Source of the DNA: UBA1431 sp002329665
GTDB taxonomy: Bacteria; Bacillota; Clostridia; Christensenellales; UBA1431
Length of the DNA: 64,000 bases
Direction of reading: 5' to 3'
Assembly: GCA_040772545.1 (NCBI GenBank)
Contig: JAXGXY010000002.1
Span: forward strand, 124,001-188,000
This document shows, one piece after another, positions 58,069 through 64,000 of the stretch. The notes under the pieces are model-generated. The model did not search any database. It was not told the DNA's origin and was given only the letters and a program-made list of their open reading frames with translations. The position numbers and the translations under genes are program-made. The number at the start of each line of letters is the position of its first letter. The stretch's first letter is position 1.

Positions 58069-59363
58069 AGATTGAAGTGATCGGTCTGGGCTATGTCGGG
58101 TTGTCGACCGCGGCGGTATTCGCCGACAGCGGTTTCGACGTGATCGGCGTGGACCGGAACGCGGGCGTCGTGGAAACCATCAACGCGGGCGCCGTGCATA
58201 TCGTGGAACCCGACCTCGAGCACATCGTCCAAAAGGCCGTCAGGGAGAAGAAACTGATCGCCAAGACCTTGCCCTCGGAGGCGGATGCCTTCGTCATCGC
58301 GGTGCCTACGCCCAACTCCGACGACGTATACATGAGCTGCGACCTCACGCACGTGCTTACGGCGACCGAGGCGATACTGCCGCACCTTCGCAAAGGCAAC
58401 CTCGTCGTCATCGAGTCGACCATAGCGCCAAGGACGGTCGAGGACCGCATAAAGCCCGTCATCGAGCGGAATGGCTTTACGGCGGGAAAGGACGTTTTCA
58501 TCGCCCACTGCCCCGAAAGGGCGTTCCCCGGCCAGATACTGCACGAGCTGGTCTACAACAACCGCGTGATCGGCGGGGTCACGCCCGCCTGCGCCGACAA
58601 GGCGGCCGAGCTGTACGGCGCGTTCGTAAAAGGCGAGATCATCAAGACCGACTCGAAGACGGCCGAGATGTGCAAACTGATGGAAAACACCTTCAGGGAC
58701 GTGAACATCGCCCTTTCAAACGAACTGGCCAAAATCTGCTGCAAGCTGGGCATCGACGTGCTGGACGTGATCAGGCTCGCCAACAAGCATCCGCGCGTGA
58801 ACATACACACGCCCGGCCCGGGCGTCGGCGGGCACTGCCTGGCGGTGGACCCCTACTTCATCTACGCCACCGTTCCCGATACCGCAAAGATGATAAAACT
58901 CGCGCGCGACGTCAACGAGAGCATGCCGGATTTCGTCGTGGAAAGCACGCAGAGGGTCCTTTGCAAGGACAGGTCGCGGCCCATCGCCGTGTTCGGCGCC
59001 GCCTACAAGCCCGACGTCGACGACACGAGGGAATCGCCCGCGCTCAAGATCATAGAAAAACTCAACACCCTCGGTTACGAGACCCGCGTGCACGACCCCT
59101 ACGTGCTTAACGAGGCGTACGTATCCGCCGAAGACGCGCTCAGAGGCGCCGGCCTCCTGCTGTGCCTGGTGGGGCACAGCGATTTCAGGCGGCTGGACGG
59201 AGGCATGCTCAGGGAGCTGATGGCCCGGCCGCTGGTTTTCGACGTGACCGGCACGCTCGCCCTGGAAGGCGTCGAGATCGTCAATTACGGGAACCTGCAC
59301 CGCTATGTAAAAGGCAAAAAAGGCGCGCAAGCCGGACTGGTCAGGACGCGGTCCCGCACCTGA
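58065..59363 (+). CDS. wecC: UDP-N-acetyl-D-mannosamine dehydrogenase
   Basis: This 432-residue UDP-sugar dehydrogenase makes UDP-ManNAcA by two NAD-dependent oxidations. The N-terminal Rossmann loop is VIGLGYVGLSTAAVFAD. The motifs are VAVPTPN-like IAVPTPNSDDVYMSCDL, IESTIAPRTVED, HCPERAFPGQ, KLMENTFRDVNIALSNELAKICCKLGID, the catalytic cysteine in GPGVGGHCLAVDPYF, and FGAAYKPDVDDTRESPA. The GHCLAVDPYF form is typical for WecC-like enzymes. It ends the glycan island. A short inverted repeat follows, then the erm promoter. Confidence 0.95.
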   Translation: MKIEVIGLGYVGLSTAAVFADSGFDVIGVDRNAGVVETINAGAVHIVEPDLEHIVQKAVREKKLIAKTLPSEADAFVIAVPTPNSDDVYMSCDLTHVLTATEAILPHLRKGNLVVIESTIAPRTVEDRIKPVIERNGFTAGKDVFIAHCPERAFPGQILHELVYNNRVIGGVTPACADKAAELYGAFVKGEIIKTDSKTAEMCKLMENTFRDVNIALSNELAKICCKLGIDVLDVIRLANKHPRVNIHTPGPGVGGHCLAVDPYFIYATVPDTAKMIKLARDVNESMPDFVVESTQRVLCKDRSRPIAVFGAAYKPDVDDTRESPALKIIEKLNTLGYETRVHDPYVLNEAYVSAEDALRGAGLLLCLVGHSDFRRLDGGMLRELMARPLVFDVTGTLALEGVEIVNYGNLHRYVKGKKGAQAGLVRTRSRT

Positions 59364-59428
59364 ACCGGCAGGGCTTTTCGCCGGGCAGGAGGCCATGAGG
59401 CCTTCCGTTTCCTGCACGAGCGACGAAT

Positions 59429-59457
59429 TTGACAATGAGGCTTATTGCCCATATAAT
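59429..59457 (+). promoter_or_regulatory. Consensus sigma-A promoter of the erm gene
   Basis: A perfect TTGACA (59429-59434) and a perfect TATAAT (59452-59457) are separated by exactly 17 bases. This is the strongest promoter in the window by consensus. Transcription should begin near 59464, about 155 bases before the methyltransferase start, leaving a leader. Confidence 0.95.
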
Positions 59458-59492
59458 AAAAACGATCTAAATATGGAGGATTGAATAGACCC

Positions 59493-59522
59493 GTGTGTGC
59501 TTCGATTCGGATGCGTAAATAA
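59493..59522 (+). CDS. Candidate erm leader peptide with an RMR motif
   Basis: A GTG at 59493, after GGAGG at 59475-59479, opens a 9-residue frame V-C-A-S-I-R-M-R-K before TAA at 59520-59522. The Arg-Met-Arg segment matches the Arg/Lys-X-Arg/Lys stalling pattern known for macrolide-arrested leader peptides such as that of ErmD. A TTG at 59481 would give a 13-residue version. The stop codon directly abuts the terminator-like hairpin, so a stalled ribosome would cover its left arm. Confidence 0.6.
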   Translation: MCASIRMRK

Positions 59523-59583
59523 GGTGCACTGAACATCAGGAAGCAAAATATGAACTGCTTCTGACGTTTTGGTGCATCTTTTT
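59522..59583 (+). promoter_or_regulatory. Transcription attenuator in the erm leader
   Basis: AGGTGCAC at 59522-59529 pairs with GTGCATCT-type bases at 59572-59579, and an inner stem (AGGAAGCA near 59537-59544 with TGCTTCTG near 59555-59562) strengthens it. A run of five T follows. This is a plausible intrinsic terminator between the leader peptide and the methyltransferase gene. Confidence 0.65.
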
Positions 59584-59617
59584 CGTCCCGTATCGAACCG
59601 AAAGAGGTGTATTTTTT

Positions 59618-60409
59618 GTGTCCAGAAAAAGAAACCGGGGGAAAAGACCGCCCGTTTGGGTGTCCCAGAATTTCCTGACCAGCCATAAAACCATCAGGAG
59701 AGTGATTCGTAAAACCAGCATAGCCGCAGACGATCATGTGATCGAAATAGGGCCGGGCAAGGGCCATACTACCGCCCTGCTCCTTCAACGCTGCCTGAAG
59801 GTGACCGCCGTTGAGCTCGACGAAAAGCTGTATAAAGGGCTACTCGAAAAGTTCGGCGAAGCTGACAACCTGAAACTCTGCCATGCGGACTTCCTGCAAT
59901 GGAGTCTTCCCGCTTCGGGCAGTTACAAGGTCTATGCAAACATTCCCTTTTGCCATACCACCGGCATCCTGCGTAAGTTGACGGAAAGCAAAAACCCGCC
60001 CGACGAAGCCTGGCTGACGTTGGAAAGAGGCGCGGCCAGGCGCTTCATGGGAAGGCCGCACGAAAACCTGCGGTCGCTCATGCTAAAGCCGGTGTTTGAT
60101 GCTGACATCGTATACCATTTCCGGCGGGAGGATTTTCATCCCAAGCCGGGTGTGGACGTCGTAATGGTCCATTTTAAGAAAAAGGCGAAGCCGGAAGTGC
60201 CGCCGGACCAATGGAATGCTTATGAGCGTTTCGTTTCATATGGTTTGCGCAGCAACTGCAGAGGGCTGAGGCGCCTGTTTACCGAGAAACAGTTATACCG
60301 GGCGATTCGGGACGCAGGCGTTCACGGTTTTTCTTCCGGCGAGATGATCTATGTGCAATGGCTTTGCCTTTTCCGATGCTACTGGGAACATGTGCTGCAC
60401 AAACATTAG
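59618..60409 (+). CDS. erm: Erm-type 23S rRNA adenine methyltransferase
   Basis: This 263-residue S-adenosylmethionine-dependent rRNA adenine N6-methyltransferase of the Erm/KsgA family would methylate 23S rRNA and give macrolide-lincosamide-streptogramin B resistance if it acts as other Erm enzymes do. The motifs are VSQNFLTSHKTIRRVI at the start, the SAM-binding VIEIGPGKGHTTALLL, TAVELDEKL, LCHADFLQW and the catalytic NIPF in VYANIPFCHTT. The start is GTG at 59618 after AGAGG. KsgA is unlikely because of the NIPF context and the leader. Its immediate surroundings include mobile-element debris, which fits acquisition. Confidence 0.9.
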   Translation: MSRKRNRGKRPPVWVSQNFLTSHKTIRRVIRKTSIAADDHVIEIGPGKGHTTALLLQRCLKVTAVELDEKLYKGLLEKFGEADNLKLCHADFLQWSLPASGSYKVYANIPFCHTTGILRKLTESKNPPDEAWLTLERGAARRFMGRPHENLRSLMLKPVFDADIVYHFRREDFHPKPGVDVVMVHFKKKAKPEVPPDQWNAYERFVSYGLRSNCRGLRRLFTEKQLYRAIRDAGVHGFSSGEMIYVQWLCLFRCYWEHVLHKH

Positions 60410-60576
60410 GCTGCGCATAAGTACCCATTGAATCTTACGGGCAATGGCCAGCCCAGACCCCCCTTTACCGGGCCGCCGCGAAAGCCTTTTTCTGCATCCG
60501 CGTGCCCGGATACTTGTTTTAACAGGGATAATCTGATTAAATGAAGCTGACTTATTAATTCAGGAGTGATGCGTCG

Positions 60577-61797
60577 ATGCCGATTTCCGGTTCTATACGA
60601 AAAGCATATGTCGAATACGTGAGGGAACTGGTTCGCCGGCCGTCGCTCACCGGCGAAGAAGGGGAACTGGCCGATTTCGTGCTGGCTTCGCTTAAACGGC
60701 TGGGGGTGGAGGCGTACAGGGACGCCGCCGGCAACGTAGTGGGGGAGGTGCGCTGCGGCGAGGGTCCCACCGTCTTATTGAACGGCCACCTCGACGTCGT
60801 CCCGGCGGGCAGCCAAAAAGCCTGGGAGCCTTATACGCCTTTCGGCGGCGACGTGGACGGCGACCGCATCGTCGGCCGCGGTGTGGCGGACCTCAAAGCC
60901 GGGCTGGCGGCGCAGTTTTTCACGCTCAAACACTTCAGGGAAGCGCTGGATCACGGCAAAAGATTCGGTGGGACGCTGTTGTTCGCGGCCGTCGTGCACG
61001 AGGAGGCGGCGGAGATGCTGGGCACGCAGGTGTTGATCGAGCAGACGTTGCCCGCTCGCGGCCAAAGCGTCGACCTGTGCATCCTCTGCGAGCCGAGTTC
61101 GGGCAGGATCGCGCTGGGGCACCGGGGCAAGGTGGAGCTGGTCGTCACGACGCACGGCAGGACGGCGCACTCGAGCCAGCCCCAACAGGGGATCAACGCG
61201 CTTGAAAAGATGCTCCCCGTCATGCAATACGTTTTCGACGAAATGCCCGAAAAGCTTAAGAGCCATCCCGTGCTCGGCGAAAGCTCGGTCACGATCACGG
61301 ACTGCGTGGTACGGCCGGGCGCGCAGAGCATCGTCCCCGACTCGTGCGAGATCTCGGTCGACCGCCGCTATATGCCGGGCGAGGACATCCCGGGGCTGGC
61401 CGCGGAGTTCGAGGCGCTGTTTGACCGGCTGGCGGCGGAAGACCCCGGGTTTTCGGCCGAGGTGCGGCCGCGCTCCTACGTCGAACGCACGTATACGGGC
61501 TACACGCAGGAGGTGAACAAGTACCATCCCGCCTGGACGACCGACAGGGAACTGCCCATCGTCAAGAAGGCGCTCGATGCGCTGCCCTCGGTGGGACAGG
61601 AAGCGGACTGCTTTTACTGGAAGTTCGGCACCGACGGCAGCATGACCGCCGGCCTGCACAACATCCCGACGATCGGGTACTCGCACGCCGAGGAGAAATG
61701 GGCGCACCAGCCGAAAGAACAGGTTTCGATCACCGAAATGTGCAAGACCATCGAAGGCACGATCGCGATGTGCGCCGCGGTACTGGGCCTGGAGTGA
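60577..61797 (+). CDS. M20-family metal-dependent hydrolase (YgeY-like)
   Basis: This 406-residue M20 peptidase/deacetylase-family protein is a two-zinc hydrolase of peptides, acylated amino acids or carbamoyl compounds. The zinc motifs are LLNGHLDVVPAG (His and Asp) with the preceding metal region, GRGVADLKAGLA, and VVHEEAAE (catalytic Glu and ligand). The dimerisation domain holds LGHRGKVELVVTTHGRTAHSSQP. The C-terminal TDGSMTAGLHNIPTIGYSHAEEKWAHQPKE brings the final histidine. Overall it resembles the YgeY group linked to selenium metabolism in some bacteria, but no selenium genes are adjacent. It follows erm after 167 bases with no other gene. Confidence 0.9.
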   Translation: MPISGSIRKAYVEYVRELVRRPSLTGEEGELADFVLASLKRLGVEAYRDAAGNVVGEVRCGEGPTVLLNGHLDVVPAGSQKAWEPYTPFGGDVDGDRIVGRGVADLKAGLAAQFFTLKHFREALDHGKRFGGTLLFAAVVHEEAAEMLGTQVLIEQTLPARGQSVDLCILCEPSSGRIALGHRGKVELVVTTHGRTAHSSQPQQGINALEKMLPVMQYVFDEMPEKLKSHPVLGESSVTITDCVVRPGAQSIVPDSCEISVDRRYMPGEDIPGLAAEFEALFDRLAAEDPGFSAEVRPRSYVERTYTGYTQEVNKYHPAWTTDRELPIVKKALDALPSVGQEADCFYWKFGTDGSMTAGLHNIPTIGYSHAEEKWAHQPKEQVSITEMCKTIEGTIAMCAAVLGLE

Positions 61798-61824
61798 CCG
61801 TGCCGGAAGACGAAGGTGGAGTAC

Positions 61825-62491
61825 GCGGCCGGCATACGACGAAGACGGCAAGGCCATAACGGTTCGTGATTGGACCAGCGGGGGCGATCTGTCCGCCGCC
61901 GGTACTCCGGGAGTACTACTACACGGATGGATTGCTGAGCTGCCTCGAAGACGTTCGCGGCAGCGAACGGCCGAAGCAGGAGTTCACCTACGACGACCTG
62001 AACAGGCTCACCGGAGTGAAGTACTATGACCTCGACAATTCTGTCGTGCTGGAAGAGTATGCGCTTACCTACGGTGAAAACAAAGATGCGAACCGGATCA
62101 CGGGGGAAACGGTCACGATGCGGTACGGCGAGACGCCGGTGACCGTGGAGAAAGAATACACCTACGATGACCTCGGCAGGCTCACGCAGGACATCATCGG
62201 CGGGGTCACGACAACTATACGTACGATGCCGCGGGCAACAGGCAGACGATGGCCCGGGGCGGTGTGACCTATACATACGTATACGACTACGAGCAAAGCG
62301 CCAACGGGACAGACCAACTGCTCGAGGTAAAGAACGGCGATACGACTGTGGCCGCGTACGAATACGACCTTTCGGGGAACGAGACCGGCAAGGAAGCGGG
62401 GGGCGTGACCAACATCTTGGGCGACGAAGACAACGTCGTGAAGGGCTAAGACTACGAGGCCTACGGCAAGACGGCGGGCGGGCTTTTTTAA
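61825..62491 (+). pseudogene. RHS/YD-repeat gene fragment with frameshifts and a stop
   Basis: Three pieces in different frames translate as RHS (YD-repeat) protein: a short piece near 61830 (AYDEDGKAITVRDW), a longer one from about 61905 (EYYYTDGLLSCLEDVRG, EFTYDDLNRLTGVKYYD, EYTYDDLGRLTQDIIGG), and from about 62210 the pattern TYDAAGNRQTMARGGVTYTYVYDYE and YEYDLSGNETGKEAGG. The second and third pieces need a frame change near 62210, and a TAA at 62447-62449 interrupts the third before DYEAYGKTAGG. Intact RHS proteins exceed a thousand residues, so this is a decayed remnant. Confidence 0.85.
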
Positions 62492-62787
62492 GCCCTGCAG
62501 TCCGAGTTGGCTTTCTAGGAATCTGCATGGGGCGCTTATACAGAAAGGGGAGCCGGTTTGTTTGTCGGTGCCGTGGCTTCCGGCCAACGAAATCATTCCT
62601 TTCGCGGTTTGTATGACGCCTGTCTAGCGTTGAATCTTCAGCAATGCGTCGGCGATTTCAGCGCAGGAGAAGAAAGCATTTAAGAAAATAAGAACACTAT
62701 GGGCCCAAACAGTTGGTTTCAAAGCAGCACATCCAGCTTTCATAGCATATGCAAAGAAAGCAGTAAAAACTTAAGGGAGGTAGACAA
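62492..62787. other. Debris between RHS and integrase remnants
   Basis: These 296 bases contain no complete gene. A frame near 62665-62770 reads KKAFKKIRTLWAQTV and ends KKAVKT before a stop, possibly the end of a lost gene. A strong GGGAGG ribosome site stands at 62774-62780. Confidence 0.3.
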
Positions 62788-62928
62788 ATGACGAACGAAC
62801 AATTACCGGCTGGTCCTAATGTATGCCCTCGAGACCATCACGTCAATGTCTCTGAGGTCATTCTGCTCAGATTTGTGCCTCATTTAAGCTATAAGGCGCA
62901 TCCGGGTTTCACCACTTTTTGCCTATGA
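62788..62928 (+). CDS. Possible 46-residue ORF
   Basis: An ATG at 62788 after GGGAGG opens a frame beginning MTNEQLPAGPNVCPRDHH and ending FTTFCL at a TGA. It is directly followed in the same frame by the integrase fragment. It may be the damaged front of one gene or an independent small gene. No family is recognised. Confidence 0.25.
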   Translation: MTNEQLPAGPNVCPRDHHVNVSEVILLRFVPHLSYKAHPGFTTFCL

Positions 62929-63147
62929 TACGGGCGGTTCCTGAAGGAAAAGGGATTGGACAACATTACCTTCCACCAGTTCCGGCACACGTTCGCGACG
63001 ATGATGCTGGAGCGAGGGGTGAACCCAAGAGTTGTACAGGAGTTCCTCGGGCACAAGGACGTCTCGACCACGCTGGGAATATACACTGGTGGCGTGATGA
63101 AGGCTGCGGCGGATGAGGCTGATGAGGCGTTGAGGGGGATGGGGTAA
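62929..63147 (+). pseudogene. Tyrosine recombinase C-terminal fragment
   Basis: About 72 residues match the C-terminal catalytic part of phage-type tyrosine integrases: LDNITFHQFRHTFATMMLERG carries the H..R motif and LGHKDVSTTLGIYTGG carries the final His and the nucleophilic tyrosine. The first arginine and the core-binding domain are missing, and a stop codon stands directly upstream in the same frame. It is therefore a remnant, probably of the same or another mobile element that brought the neighbouring debris. Confidence 0.85.
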
Positions 63148-63519
63148 TCACCTCCCCCTTAGTTGAAAAGGGTATAATTTAAACAAGGTGTCGCCTCCTT
63201 CTTCAGGTAAGAGATGGAGATTCAAATGGTCTTAGATTAAATTATCCTCAAATTTATTATATTCTAGGCGGCGATTCTCCTTTGAGACACTTAAACTGTA
63301 GCAAAAGGGAATGGAAGGCAGGGTATCTGATGTGTGCTCTGTGGGTAATATTATTAAAAGGCCAGGCGCGGATTATTATCAAGCAATCGAAAAAATGCGT
63401 CCTTTTTACTTTTAAGACGTCTTTCTAAATAAAGCCATTATTTTCGGAGAGCATCAGATTTAGGCGCAAAGCATGACTATGTTGCATACAACTTGAACGC
63501 AAAAAAAGGGGGCATTAAT
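63148..63519. other. AT-rich gap of 372 bases
   Basis: Between the integrase fragment and the DUF2703-like gene I see no gene. The stretch is AT-rich and must contain the promoter for the next gene; no clear -35/-10 pair stands out. Confidence 0.4.
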
Positions 63520-63966
63520 TTGAAAACTTTAAAAATCGAATGGAGACATCTGGACGTGCAAGGCGAGACCTGTGATCGCTGCTATGATAAGGGCGAGAAC
63601 CTTGCCAATGAAGTGAAAAGATTAAAACGTGTTTTGGAGCCACAAGGTATAGCGATAGAGTTAACGGAGACAAAGCTGGATGACAGCCAGATCCCGCAAT
63701 CGAATTCCGTAATTTTTAATGGTGTTCCTATTGAAAATATCTTGGATATCGAAATATCCGAAAACTATTGTGATTCCTGTACGGCTTTATTGGGGAAAGA
63801 AACATATTGTCGTGCTGTCAAGTTTGAGGGTGTAGAGTTTGAAGATATCCCTGCTAAAGCAATTCGCCAAGCAGCATATAAAGCATTGGGCATGGAAGAA
63901 TCTAAGCAAGAAAAATCGAACAGAAGTGATTGTTGCTGCGGTGGCAATAGTAACTGTTGTAGTTAA
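63520..63966 (+). CDS. DUF2703-like cysteine-rich protein
   Basis: This 148-residue cytoplasmic protein has a CDRCYDKGENL motif near the N-terminus, a YCDSCTALLG pair in the middle, and a cysteine-rich end (CCCGGNSNCC). The pattern of two CxxC sites and VIFNGVPIENIL fits the DUF2703 group, often encoded near arsenic or other metal-resistance genes. The start is TTG at 63520 after AGGGGG at 63507-63512. The gene is AT-rich compared with the core genome, so it is probably acquired. The following 34 bases end in a GAAGGAG ribosome site, so another gene begins outside the window. Confidence 0.75.
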   Translation: MKTLKIEWRHLDVQGETCDRCYDKGENLANEVKRLKRVLEPQGIAIELTETKLDDSQIPQSNSVIFNGVPIENILDIEISENYCDSCTALLGKETYCRAVKFEGVEFEDIPAKAIRQAAYKALGMEESKQEKSNRSDCCCGGNSNCCS

Positions 63967-64000
63967 AAGTGTTAAAAATGAATTTAAATGAATGAAGGAG

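Noticed and set aside
1..64000. Search for CRISPR arrays, tRNA and rRNA genes
   Set aside because: No regularly spaced direct repeats, no cloverleaf with GTTC-type T-loop and CCA-type end, and no rRNA-like stretch were seen by eye.

Overview
The window looks like the chromosome of a high-GC, spore-forming member of the Clostridia (Bacillota). Three things point there: a cotJ spore-coat operon with a SleB/CwlJ-type hydrolase; the Gram-positive hprK / murB / PHP / rapZ / whiA / HPr-like / dnaE neighbourhood; and strong Shine-Dalgarno sites with frequent GTG and TTG starts. Most genes are GC-rich. The AT-rich stretches (about 1.87-2.25, 4.97-5.64 and 62.6-64 kb) hold remnants or small genes of unclear origin. 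I see no rRNA, tRNA or CRISPR array.

Layout. 0-2.3 kb: edge of a mobile element with a large serine recombinase cut by the window, a four-hairpin repeat (copy A) and a restriction-like gene remnant. 2.4-4.7 kb: a polar amino-acid ABC transporter whose binding protein appears circularly permuted. 4.8-9.9 kb: small genes, a SleB-like hydrolase, cotJAB with a truncated cotJC, and a DUF5685/J-domain pair. 10.1-15.1 kb: FHA protein, RodA/FtsW-type glycosyltransferase, class B penicillin-binding protein and uvrC. 15.1-27.5 kb: core genes including hprK, murB, rapZ, whiA, a Crh-like HPr, dnaE and mtrB (TRAP).

27.8-35.6 kb looks like a small carbohydrate or polyol catabolism region: a multi-pass membrane protein, a CdaR-type regulator, a glycerol-kinase-like FGGY kinase and three short-chain dehydrogenases, one with a lost catalytic lysine. 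35.8-37.7 kb holds two damaged, partly duplicated ATP-grasp genes.

38-59.4 kb is a surface-glycan island: a glycosyltransferase, a Wzm/Wzt-type exporter, a 1185-residue four-module protein, a full CMP-legionaminic-acid pathway (LegB, LegC, PtmE, LegH/NeuD, LegI, LegG, LegF), an acylation cassette (acyl carrier protein, ketoreductase, AMP ligase, GNAT), a polysaccharide deacetylase and a WecB/WecG/WecC set. Many genes overlap by ATGA, implying translational coupling. The likely product is an exported nonulosonate-containing surface polymer or glycoprotein glycan whose sugar may carry a hydroxyacyl group. A second copy of the four-hairpin repeat (copy B) sits inside this island.

59.4-64 kb is accessory: an Erm-type 23S rRNA methyltransferase behind a consensus promoter, a short leader peptide and a terminator-like hairpin; an M20 hydrolase; RHS and integrase debris; and a DUF2703-like cysteine-rich protein.

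The best leads for something undescribed are the covarying four-hairpin repeat, the 1185-residue fusion whose first three modules have lost their catalytic signatures, the permuted binding protein and the erm leader.
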